NCBI GenBank assembly: GCA_963749485.1
Contig: CAVVMV010000025.1
Coordinates: 1 to 64,000, forward strand
Origin: JAZGGS01 sp963749485
GTDB lineage: Bacteria; Bacteroidota; Ignavibacteria; Ignavibacteriales; Ignavibacteriaceae
Reading direction: 5' to 3'
DNA: 64,000 bases
Positions 20,602-30,111 of the stretch are shown here, in pieces. A program made the position numbers and the translations under genes. Under the pieces are notes generated by a model, which was not told where the DNA came from, ran no database searches, and saw nothing but the letters and a program-made list of their open reading frames with translations. The stretch's first letter is position 1. Each line of letters opens with the position of its first letter.

Positions 20602-21944
20602 ATGGCTGAATACGTTGAACAATTACTAGCAGATGTAAAAGCAAAAAATCCGAGTGAGCCGGAATTCCACCAGGCAGTGGAAGAGGTGCTCGGTTCATTA
20701 ATATTAGTACTTCAAAAACATCCCGAATACAGATTCAATGAAAATACTGGAAAGAATGGTTGAACCTGAGCGGGTTATCATGTTCAGGGTTCCGTGGATG
20801 GATGACCAGGGAGATATTCATATTAACCGCGGTTACCGTATAGAAATGAATAGCGCCATTGGTCCATACAAAGGCGGTTTAAGGTTTCACCCATCAGTAA
20901 CTCTCGGCATACTTAAATTTTTAGCTTTCGAGCAGGTATTTAAAAATGCACTTACCACACTTACCAATGGGTGGCGGTAAGGGTGGTTCAGATTTTAATC
21001 CAAAAGCTAAAAGTGATAATGAAATTATGCGTTTTTGCCAGAGCTTTATGACGGAGCTTTCGAGACATATTGGACCTCACACTGATGTGCCGGCTGGCGA
21101 TATTGGTGTTGGCACAAGAGAAATAGGATTTCTTTACGGGCAGTATAAAAGAATTAGAAATGAATCGACAGGAGTTTTAACAGGTAAAGGAATTAACTGG
21201 GGTGGTTCGTTAATAAGACCTGAAGCGACAGGTTTTGGAGTTGTTTATTTTGCAGAGGAAATGTTAAAAACTAAAGAGACTACTTTTGATGGAAAGATAG
21301 TTGCAGTTTCCGGTTTTGGAAACGTTGCCTGGGGTGCAGTTCAAAAAGTAAATGGATTTGGCGGTAAAGTTGTTACTCTTTCAGGTCCGGATGGTTTTAT
21401 TTATGATGCTGATGGAGTTAGCGGTGAAAAAGTTGATTATATGCTGAAGTTAAGATCGAGCAATAAAGATGCTGTTGAAGATTATGCAAAAGAGTTTAAA
21501 GTTGAATTCTTTGCAGGTAAAAAACCATGGGGAGTTAAAGTAGATGTAGCTCTTCCCTGTGCCTGTGAAAACGAAATTTACGAGGAAGATGCAAAAGAAC
21601 TTGTTAAGAATGGCTGCATGTGCGTATGCGAAGGTGCAAACATGCCAACCACCGCTGAAGGTTATGATGTTTTTAGTGAAGCTGGAATTTTATATGCACC
21701 GGGTAAAGCTTCTAATGCAGGTGGAGTTGCTACATCAGGATTGGAAATGTCGCAGAACTCTATGCGTCTTCCCTGGCCAAGGGAAGAAGTTGATAATCGT
21801 CTGCACGAAATAATGAAAAGAATACACGAAACCTGTATAACAACTGCTGAAAAATATGGAACTCCGGGTAACTACGTAAACGGTGCAAACATTGCAGGAT
21901 TCCTAAAAGTAGCTGATGCAATGATTGACCAGGGATTAGTTTGA
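20602..21944 (+). CDS. gdhA: Glutamate dehydrogenase, copy 1 (frameshifted)
   Basis: Catalyses 2-oxoglutarate + NH4+ + NAD(P)H to glutamate. ATG at 20602 follows AAGAGG. Indels near 20725 and 20965 split the gene, but the full ~448-residue GDH is readable: NSAIGPYKGGLRFHPSV, PMGGGKGGSDF (catalytic Lys), DVPAGDIGVG and AGGVATSGLEMSQNS. The Rossmann segment is VSGFGNVAWGAV followed by VVTLSGPDG, as in Bacteroides-type GDHs with NAD(H) or dual specificity, and differs from copy 2. It starts the alternating GDH/PPDK_N cluster. Confidence 0.93.
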
Positions 21945-21952
21945 TAATTTAG

Positions 21953-21979
21953 AAAGGCGGTTTTCTTAGAACCGCTTTT
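21953..21979 (+). terminator. Terminator after gdh copy 1
   Basis: A 10-bp stem AAAGGCGGTT / AACCGCTTTT (one G-T pair) with a 7-nt loop, 8 bases after the stop of the first glutamate dehydrogenase. The T run is short. The following PPDK_N gene would then need its own promoter. Confidence 0.65.
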
Positions 21980-21984
21980 CAACT

Positions 21985-22085
21985 TATTCTGTTTAGTGAC
22001 TACTCATACTGACTCCTGACTTCTATATTCTTAATTCTGAGTGCTGAGTTTTGTGTTCTTACTCTCCTTTCCTGCTTTTCACTCC
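21985..22085. repeat. Degenerate low-complexity intergenic repeat
   Basis: A run of short units of the type GACTCCTGACTTCT ... TTCTGAGTGCTGAGTTTTG ... CTTACTCTCC, made almost only of CT/GA-rich 7-10-base words. Such sequence is recognisable as a dispersed intergenic repeat type in many bacterial genomes. It has no coding potential. It separates gdh copy 1 from the first PPDK_N gene. Confidence 0.45.
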
Positions 22086-22142
22086 TCCATTATTTATATT
22101 TACGGGAATAAAAATAAGATGCCCCAATAACACATTTATTTA

Positions 22143-25137
22143 ATGAATACAATTGATCAACTAAAAGAATTTAAGTTAGAAGACCTCTTTAGCACAAGGT
22201 TAAAAAAGTTCAAGAGGCTGATGCGTTTTAAAATTCGTGAGATCCTTCTTGTATCAAGTATTTACGATAACTACTTATTTGAAGAGGGTGGCAGACTTTA
22301 TGAACTTATAAGAAGTGAATACCAGAACCTTAACCTTAGCCAGTCGCCCGATATAACTCATGTAACCACAAGTAAAGAAGCCCTGGAGTTACTACAAAGC
22401 GAAAACGAGTTCGATCTTATTATTACCACTCTTCACATAGAAGATATGCACGTTATTAAGTTTGCGAATATGGTTAAAGAGGAAGGTATCGAGCTCCCGA
22501 TAATACTACTGGCATACGACAACAAGGAAAGAAAAGAACTGGTAACAAATTATGATACATCAGTTTTTGAACGAATATTTGTATGGGGTGGAGACTATCA
22601 CCTGATTATAGGAATCGTAAAGTATATGGAAGACCGGATGAATGTAGAAAATGATACAAAGAATATAGGTGTGCAAGTAATAATTTTAGTTGAAGATAAT
22701 ATTAAATTCTACTCATCCTACCTGCCATTAATTTATACTGAATTAGTTAAGCAGTCACAGCGTCTTATATCGGAAGGTATAAATATTTCGCACAGAACCC
22801 TTAGATCTCGTGCACGCCCTAAAATTCTTCTGTGCACAACTTACGAAGAAGCCTGGGAATACTATGAAAAATACGAACAGTTTGTGCTTGGAATTATCTC
22901 GGATAATAATTTTAAATACCACGGAGAAAGAGATCCCGAAGCCGGTTTAAAATTTGCAAAGGCTGTGAAGGAAAGACATTCGGATATACCAATTCTTATC
23001 CAGACAAGCGACGAGGCACTCAAGGATAAAGTTGAAGAAATTGGTGCGTCATTCCTGCAAAAAAATTCTCCCCGACTTCTTTACCTGCTTAGAAAGTTTA
23101 TGTTAAAACATTTTGGTTTTGGAGATTTTGTCTTTACAAATCCTAATGGAGACATTATAAGCATAGCATCTAATTTAAAAGAACTTGCTGAACATATAAA
23201 AACGATTCCTGAAGATTCTCTTCTTTATCATGCTGAGGGAAATCACTTTTCAAGATGGCTTAAAGCAAGAACCGAGTTCTGGCTGGCTCACAAGCTTCGT
23301 CCTCATAAAGTATCCGATTTCAATTCCCTTGATGATCTGCGTAATGAACTAATTTCTTCGATTGTTGATTATATAGAAGACCGCACAAAAGGTGTAATCT
23401 CAGACTTCAATAAAAACTTTTTTGATCCTAAAAACAGTTTTGCGCGTATCGGAGGCGGTTCACTGGGCGGTAAAGCACGTGGGCTTGGATTCATTAATAC
23501 ATTAATTGCAAACTATGGCATGCGGGATCAATTTAAAGATGTCGAGGTATCGGTTCCATCTGCAGTGGTTATAGGAACTGATGTTTTTGACAGCTTTATA
23601 TCAGAAAATAATTTTGAATTGTTTGCACTTAATGAATCGGATGACCTGGTAATTACTCAAAAATTTATTGAGGCAGAATATTTTCCAGATGAAATATTAG
23701 AAAAATTAACTGACTTTCTAAACATTATAAAAGGACCAATTGCCGTAAGGTCATCCAGTTTGCTGGAAGATTCACAATTTCAGCCCTTTGCTGGGGTCTA
23801 TGAAACCTATATGCTTCCCAATAGTAATCCCGATATAGCAATTCGGTTAGATGAACTACTTCAAACTATAAAGTGTGTTTTTGCATCCACCTATCACCAA
23901 AAAGCCAAAGATTATATGAAGGCAACTGCATATAGACTCGAAGAAGAAAAGATGGCGGTGATAATTCAAAAATTAGTTGGCGCTGAACATCATGGAAAAT
24001 TCTACCCTGATTTTGCCGGTGTGGGTAAGTCGTACAATTTTTATCCAATTCCACCGCAAAAATCTGAGGATGGCATTGCACATGTAGCACTCGGTTTGGG
24101 CAAGACAGTGGTGGAAGGAGGTAATACAGTAAGTTTCTGTCCTCGTTATCCAAAACATCTGCTGCAGTTCTTTACAACAAAAGAAACCATACGAAATGCA
24201 CAACAGGATTTTTACGCACTCGATTTGAACGGTAAACTTGACCATCACCCAGATTCGATTGTGGATCCACTTGTTAAAAATTACGAGCTTATAAAATCGG
24301 AAGAAGACGGTACTCTTTATGCCGTTGGTTCCACCTATTCCCCGGAGAATGAAGCTGTTTATGATGGAATATCCAGGGACGGACTACGGATTGTAACATT
24401 TGCGCCAATTTTAAAACATAAAATGTTTCCACTGCCTGAAATTCTTAATCTTCTTTTAGGATTAGGAACTTGGGGAATGGGCTCGCCGGTTGAAATTGAA
24501 TTTGCAGTTAACCTGCAGGTTCCTGAAGGAAAACCGAAAGAATTTGCAATGCTGCAGATGAGACCGCTGGTTATTAGCAAGGAGATAGATGAACTTGAAT
24601 GTTGATGATATTGATGAGAAGGACCTTATTTGTCAAAGTGATCAGGTGTTAGGAAATGGAGCAACCGATGGTATACAAGACCTTATTTTTGTTGATATAA
24701 ATAATTACGACAGGGGAAAAAGTAAACTAATTGCCGGCGAAATTAACCAGCTTAACTCTAAACTTCTTGAAGAGAAAAAACCGTACCTGCTAATTGGTGT
24801 TGGCAGATGGGGAAGCTTAGATCCCTGGTTGGGAATACCTGTAACCTGGGACCAGATTTCGGGTGCCGCCGCAATTGTTGAATCTGGTTTTAAAGATTTT
24901 AATGTTGAACCCTCACAGGGAACACATTTTTTTCAGAATATTACTTCCTTCAGGGTTGGTTACTTTACTGTTGGTTCTTCCAGCAAAATTGGTTTTATCG
25001 ATTGGGATTGGCTCAACAAGCAAGTTCCCGTAAATGAGATGAAATTTACAAGACACTTACGCTTTGAAAAACCAATTTCAGTAAGAATAAACGGTCATCT
25101 AAATAAAGGAATTATTACCAAACCGGGAATTTCTTAA
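22143..25137 (+). CDS. Receiver / PPDK_N protein, copy 1 (frameshifted)
   Basis: About 997 residues with one indel near 24595. Order: a degenerate receiver (about 35-170; FDLIITTLHIEDM has Thr where the phosphoacceptor Asp is expected); a second receiver (about 180-325) with VEDN, GIISDNNF (Asp), IQTSD and FLQKN, i.e. all four receiver positions; a linker with HFSRWLKARTEFWLAHKLRP; the pyruvate-phosphate-dikinase ATP-binding domain (GGGSLGGKARGLGF, IAVRSSSLLEDSQFQPFAG, MAVIIQKLVG, MLQMRPL); and a C-terminal ~165 residues with GRWGSLDPWLGIPVTWDQI and EPSQGTHFFQNITSF. The phospho-His swivel and PEP barrel of PPDK/PEP synthase are absent. It is paralogous throughout to the gene at 26898. Confidence 0.85.
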
Positions 25138-25330
25138 ACTTACTAAGATTTATCAGTTTTACATTCTTAATAAAATCTTGTAATAAAAATTGTTACAAGC
25201 TTTTCACAATTTTAATTATACCCCTTAATTTCTAAAACATTTAGTTTTAACCTGAACTTGAACAATAATTATACAGGTAAATGATTTTTATCATCTACAT
25301 AAATGTTCTAAAATAAAAAGGAGTAATTGT

Positions 25331-26692
25331 ATGTCTGATTATGTAAAAAGTTTAATGGCAGAAGTAAAAGCAAAACACGCTGCCCAACCGGAATTTCACC
25401 AGGCAGTTGAAGAAGTTGCTGATTCACTAAGTATAGTTCTGGATAGGCATCCTGAATACCGTTCAGCTAAGGTTCTTGAAAGAATTATTGAACCTGAAAG
25501 AGTTATTATTTTTCGCGTTCCCTGGGTAGATGACCAGGGTGAAGTAAATGTTAACCTTGGTTACAGGATAGAGATGAACAGCGCTATTGGTCCTTACAAA
25601 GGCGGATTGCGTTTCCATCCTTCTGTTAATCTTGGCATATTGAAGTTTCTTGCTTTCGAACAGGTATTTAAAAATGCACTTACAACTCTGCCAATGGGCG
25701 GTGGTAAAGGTGGTTCCGATTTCGATCCAAAAGGTAAAAGCGATCTTAAAATTATGCGCTTCTGCCAGGCATTTATGAGTGAGTTGTTCCGTCATATCGG
25801 TCCAAATACAGATGTACCTGCAGGCGATATTGGTGTAGGCGGCAGAGAGATCGGTTACATGTTTGGTCAGTATAAAAAATTAAAAAATGAATTTACCGGC
25901 GTACTTACAGGTAAAGGTCTTAATTGGGGCGGTTCTCTTATTCGCCCTGAAGCTACAGGTTACGGTGCAGTTTATTTTGCTGCAGAAATGCTTGGAACAA
26001 AAAATGAAACTCTTGAAGGAAAAACCTGTCTTGTTTCCGGAAGCGGTAACGTAGCACAATATACAACCGAAAAAATACTTGATCTTGGCGGAAAAGTTGT
26101 AACATTTTCCGATTCCAACGGTTACATTTATGATGAAGAAGGTATTGACAGGGAAAAATTAGCTTACGTTATGGAATTAAAAAATGTACGCCGCGGAAGA
26201 ATTAAAGAATACACCGATAAATATAAAAATGCAGTTTACGCACAGATAGAACCGGATGGTGAGTTTAATCCATTGTGGAATCATAAAGCTGATTGTGCAT
26301 TCCCAAGTGCAACGCAAAACGAAATAAATGCTAAAGATGCACAGAACCTGCTTGATAACGGTGTTTATGTTGTTAGTGAAGGTGCAAATATGCCAACTAC
26401 TCAAGATGGTGTAAATCTCTTCTTAGATAAAGGTATTCTTTACGGACCTGGTAAAGCAGCTAATGCAGGCGGTGTTGCAGTATCAGGACTCGAAATGTCT
26501 CAAAACAGCCAGAGACTGCCATGGACAAGAGAAGAAGTTGATAACCGGCTTCAACTTATAATGAAGAGTATTCATAAAACATGTGTTGAAACAGCAGATA
26601 GATTCGGTACACCTGGTAATTATGTTAACGGTGCAAACATTGGCGGTTTCCTTAAAGTTGCCGATGCAATGATCGATCAAGGTGTTGTTTAA
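25331..26692 (+). CDS. gdhA: NADP-type glutamate dehydrogenase, copy 2
   Basis: Intact, 453 residues, the length of hexameric GdhA. It has RVPWVDDQGEVNVNLGYRIE, NSAIGPYKGGLRFHP, PMGGGKGGSDFDPKGKSD (catalytic Lys) and DVPAGDIGVGGREIG. The coenzyme fold reads VSGSGNVAQYTTEKI then VVTFSDSNG. This is close to the E. coli NADP-dependent enzyme (SGSGNVAQ, SDS.G) and unlike copy 1, so the two probably differ in coenzyme use. RBS AAAAGGAG precedes the ATG. It sits between the two PPDK_N genes and is followed by a strong terminator. Confidence 0.97.
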   Translation: MSDYVKSLMAEVKAKHAAQPEFHQAVEEVADSLSIVLDRHPEYRSAKVLERIIEPERVIIFRVPWVDDQGEVNVNLGYRIEMNSAIGPYKGGLRFHPSVNLGILKFLAFEQVFKNALTTLPMGGGKGGSDFDPKGKSDLKIMRFCQAFMSELFRHIGPNTDVPAGDIGVGGREIGYMFGQYKKLKNEFTGVLTGKGLNWGGSLIRPEATGYGAVYFAAEMLGTKNETLEGKTCLVSGSGNVAQYTTEKILDLGGKVVTFSDSNGYIYDEEGIDREKLAYVMELKNVRRGRIKEYTDKYKNAVYAQIEPDGEFNPLWNHKADCAFPSATQNEINAKDAQNLLDNGVYVVSEGANMPTTQDGVNLFLDKGILYGPGKAANAGGVAVSGLEMSQNSQRLPWTREEVDNRLQLIMKSIHKTCVETADRFGTPGNYVNGANIGGFLKVADAMIDQGVV

Positions 26693-26754
26693 TTTATGCA
26701 CTTTTTTCTCTGATGACTGATATATAGAATTTCCTCATTAGTCATCATTCCAGT

Positions 26755-26797
26755 GGCGAAGCAGAACTCCTCCTTTTCTATTCTGCTTCGCCTTTTT
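26755..26797 (+). terminator. Strong terminator after gdh copy 2
   Basis: A 12-bp perfect stem GGCGAAGCAGAA / TTCTGCTTCGCC (26755-26766 and 26781-26792) with a 14-nt loop, followed by TTTTTATTTTT. Confidence 0.9.
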
Positions 26798-26897
26798 ATT
26801 TTTAAAAGGATAGTTTGTGATAGATACAAATTAACTGAATTTCGAACGGTAAAAATTCTTAATATATTAGTAATTAGTTTTTAACAAAAAAATTAAA

Positions 26898-29800
26898 ATG
26901 GATTACAAACAAGAAACAAAGAGTAATCCGGAAGCACGCTGGGTTGAGCATGGTTACGGAAACCGTTTCCAGGGTTTCCAGAATCTTATGCGCCTTAGAA
27001 TTTCAAACATCCTGCTTGTTTCCAGTCTTTACGATCTTTACCTTTTTGAGGAAGACGGAAGATTGTATGAACTGATACGCAACGAGTACCAGGGATTAAA
27101 CCTCAGTCACTCTCCCGAATTAACAAGAGTTTCCAGCGGACAGGATGCGGTGAACCGCGTTAAGGAAGAAGGCAGGTTCGACCTGATAATTACCACCATG
27201 CATATTGAAGATATGACAGCGCTCGGTTTTGCAAAATTGGTTAAGGAAGCGGGTCTTAATATTCCCATAATCCTTCTTGGGCACGATAACCGGGAACTGA
27301 AAGCACTTTTAGAAAACCCCGAAAGTTCAGTCTTCGATAAAGTTTTTATATGGACCGGTGATTTTAGAATACTCATTGGAATTATTAAATACATTGAAGA
27401 CAGGTTGAATGTTGAACACGACAGTAAAATAGTTGGTGTTCAAAATGTAATTTTTATTGAGGACAACGAACGTTACTACTCTGCCCTTTTGCCTATAATT
27501 TATACGGAGATACTAAAGCAAAGCCAGCGGCTTATTTCAGAAGGAATAAATCTTTCGCATAAGTATTTAAGAATGCGAGCACGACCAAAAATATTACTCT
27601 GCTCTTCATACGAAGAAGCGTGGGAATATTTTGAAAAGTATAAAGAACTTGTGCTTGGTATAATTTCAGATATTGCTTTTCCACGCAACGGCGAACTCGA
27701 TGATTCAGCCGGACTTAAACTGGCTAAGTCTGTTAAAGATGAAGTAAGCGATATACCAATACTGCTTACTTCAAATAATGCAGAAGTGGAAACTGCTGCT
27801 AAAGAAGCAGGAACTGCATTTCTATTAAAAGATTCTCCCACTTTAATTTTAGAACTTCAACATTTTATGAATCGTCATTTCGGGTTTGGAGATTTTGTTT
27901 TCAGAACACCTGATGGCAGTGAAGTTGACCGGGCAGAAAACTTAAGAAACCTGGAAGAAAAACTAAAAATTGTTCCGGCAGATTGTATAATGTTTCATGC
28001 TTCAAAAAATCATTTTTCTAACTGGCTTAAAGCACGCACAGAATTCTGGCTGGCTCACCAGTTAAGACCGCGAAAAGTTTCCGACTACCCTTCTGTAGAA
28101 GCTTTAAGAGATTATCTTGTAAGTGCACTCCACGATTACAGACTATTGAGGCAAAGGGGAATTATTGCAGATTTTACAAAGGAAACTTTCGATCCCGAAA
28201 GCAGCTTTGCACGGATAGGCGGCGGATCACTTGGCGGCAAAGCCAGGGGATTAGGTTTTGTAAATACCTTAATTAACAATTATCAGATCAGCGATCAGTT
28301 TGAAGATGTACAGGTAGCTGTACCACCCGCAGTTGTTCTTGGAACCAATGTTTTTGATGATTTTCTTGAGATGAATAGCCTGAGAAAGTTTGCTTTAGAA
28401 TCTGATGATGACGAAGAAATAACCAAACGTTTTTTAGACGCATCAAAATTTCCTGAAGAAATTCTTGGTGAATTGGCAGCTTTCCTCGATCTTATTAATA
28501 CACCGCTTGCTGTACGCTCATCAAGCTTGCTGGAAGATTCGCAGTACCATCCGTTTGCAGGTGTTTATCAAACATACATGATCCCTAATAACAACTCGAA
28601 TCCGCTAATACGATTGAATGATCTTCTTACAACAATAAAAAGAGTTTACGCTTCTACATTTTACCAGGGTGCAAAAAATTACATTAAGATTACTGCCTAC
28701 CGTTCAGAAGAAGAGAAGATGGCAGTTATAATTCAAAAAATGGTAGGTAATATTCACGACAACAGGTTTTATCCTGAGTTTTCGGGTGTAGCAAAATCAT
28801 TTAATTTTTATCCTCTTACACCTCAAAAACCTACAGATGGAATTGTATCTGTTGCCCTTGGATTGGGTAAAATGGTTGTTGAAGGTGGTAACACTGTAAG
28901 ATTCTGTCCAAAATATCCTGATGACCTAATTCAGTTTTATTCTGTAAAGGAATCATTAAAGAACAGCCAACGGGGATTCTTTGCACTTCAGTTAGATGAA
29001 AAAACAGATTTTGGAAATGTTACTTATGATAAACTTGTAAAACACTTCGGGCTCGAAATTGCTGAAGCAGATGGATCTCTTAATTATGTTGGGTCTACTT
29101 ACATTCCGGATAACGATGCTATTTACGATGGATTATCAAGGAAGGGACATAGAATTGTAACATTCGGACCAGTATTAAGAAACAAAATGTTTCCTCTTTC
29201 TAATATTTTAGAGTTGCTGCTGGAGATGGGTAACTGGGGAATGGGAACTGCTATTGAAATGGAATTTGCCGTTAAGATGCCAACAGTGCCCGGCAAGAAG
29301 AAAGAATTTGGTTTGCTCCAAATAAGACCCCTGGTTGTTAGTCACGATTTTGAAGATCTTAAAATTGAAAAGGTTAAAAAAGAAAAACTTATTTGCCAGA
29401 GCAGCCGTGTACTTGGTAACGGAATTATAAACAACATTCACGATGCAATTGTAGTGGATTATAATCTCTTTGAAAGGGCTAAAAGTAAAGAAGTTGCTGC
29501 AGAAGTTGCTTCCTTTAACACACAATTAATAAAAGAAAAAAAACCATATCTACTGGTTGGAGTGGGAAGATGGGGTTCTCTCGATCCCTGGCTGGGCATC
29601 CCGGTAAACTGGGATCAGATTGCCGGTGCAAAAGCAATTGTGGAAACAAGTTTTAAAGACCTGGCTGTTGAACCTTCGCAGGGTTCACATTTTTTCCAGA
29701 ATATAACTTCTTTTATGATTGGTTACTTCACTGTCAGTTCTCTTCAAGCTGATGATTTTGTTGATTGGGACTGGCTGCTTAAACAGGAAACCGTGGAGAG

Positions 29801-29912
29801 TAAAACTTTTACAAAACATATAAGGTTTAAACATCCTGTTATAATTAAAATGAATGGGCATGAAAATGAGGGGATAATAATTAAACCGGAGCAGAACATT
29901 GGAACAAGATAA
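26898..29912 (+). CDS. Receiver / PPDK_N protein, copy 2 (intact)
   Basis: A 1004-residue cytoplasmic protein and the best view of this family. Residues 38-165 are a receiver-like fold with Thr in place of the phosphoacceptor (DLIITTMHIED, about 94). Residues 183-325 are a receiver with acidic pair IEDNE (about 187), Asp in GIISDIAF (about 253), Thr/Ser in LLTSNN (about 290) and Lys in FLLKDS (about 308). The PPDK_N-type ATP-binding domain has GGGSLGGKARGLG (about 440), LAVRSSSLLEDSQYHPFAG (about 537), MAVIIQKMVG and LLQIRPL (about 808). The C-terminus (about 840-1004) has GRWGSLDPWLGIPVNWDQI and EPSQGSHFFQNITSF and was not assigned. No His-swivel or PEP-binding domain. Reaction unknown; ATP-dependent phosphoryl transfer is possible. 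Confidence 0.88.
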   Translation: MDYKQETKSNPEARWVEHGYGNRFQGFQNLMRLRISNILLVSSLYDLYLFEEDGRLYELIRNEYQGLNLSHSPELTRVSSGQDAVNRVKEEGRFDLIITTMHIEDMTALGFAKLVKEAGLNIPIILLGHDNRELKALLENPESSVFDKVFIWTGDFRILIGIIKYIEDRLNVEHDSKIVGVQNVIFIEDNERYYSALLPIIYTEILKQSQRLISEGINLSHKYLRMRARPKILLCSSYEEAWEYFEKYKELVLGIISDIAFPRNGELDDSAGLKLAKSVKDEVSDIPILLTSNNAEVETAAKEAGTAFLLKDSPTLILELQHFMNRHFGFGDFVFRTPDGSEVDRAENLRNLEEKLKIVPADCIMFHASKNHFSNWLKARTEFWLAHQLRPRKVSDYPSVEALRDYLVSALHDYRLLRQRGIIADFTKETFDPESSFARIGGGSLGGKARGLGFVNTLINNYQISDQFEDVQVAVPPAVVLGTNVFDDFLEMNSLRKFALESDDDEEITKRFLDASKFPEEILGELAAFLDLINTPLAVRSSSLLEDSQYHPFAGVYQTYMIPNNNSNPLIRLNDLLTTIKRVYASTFYQGAKNYIKITAYRSEEEKMAVIIQKMVGNIHDNRFYPEFSGVAKSFNFYPLTPQKPTDGIVSVALGLGKMVVEGGNTVRFCPKYPDDLIQFYSVKESLKNSQRGFFALQLDEKTDFGNVTYDKLVKHFGLEIAEADGSLNYVGSTYIPDNDAIYDGLSRKGHRIVTFGPVLRNKMFPLSNILELLLEMGNWGMGTAIEMEFAVKMPTVPGKKKEFGLLQIRPLVVSHDFEDLKIEKVKKEKLICQSSRVLGNGIINNIHDAIVVDYNLFERAKSKEVAAEVASFNTQLIKEKKPYLLVGVGRWGSLDPWLGIPVNWDQIAGAKAIVETSFKDLAVEPSQGSHFFQNITSFMIGYFTVSSLQADDFVDWDWLLKQETVESKTFTKHIRFKHPVIIKMNGHENEGIIIKPEQNIGTR

Positions 29913-30081
29913 ATCTACAAAAAACCAACCTGTACCCTCTACCTGTCCGCACTGTGGCAATAAGCTAACGCCCTGGCAGCAAGTGCTTTTGGCAACGGAT
30001 AGAGCTCTTGTTTGTAAGAAATGCTGGTACAGGATAATCCTCGATGTTTATGCTGAGTACAAAACTAAAACCACCTATTGA
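29899..30081 (+). CDS. Small zinc-ribbon protein
   Basis: Sixty residues, with CPHCG and CKKCW separated by about 22 residues, a classical two-knuckle zinc ribbon, followed by an aromatic C-terminus (YRIILDVYAEYKTKTTY). It starts with TTG inside the last codons of the PPDK_N gene (14-base overlap) and ends 30 bases before the third glutamate dehydrogenase. Co-translation with both neighbours is therefore likely. No domain beyond the ribbon. It could be a protein-interaction or nucleic-acid-binding adaptor; function unknown. Confidence 0.75.
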   Translation: MEQDKSTKNQPVPSTCPHCGNKLTPWQQVLLATDRALVCKKCWYRIILDVYAEYKTKTTY

Positions 30082-30111
30082 TGATAAATCAAAGCATAAG
30101 GAAGATTAAGT

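Noticed and set aside
22143..29912. PEP synthase or pyruvate phosphate dikinase pair
   Set aside because: Only the nucleotide-binding domain is present; the phospho-His and PEP-binding domains are missing from both copies.
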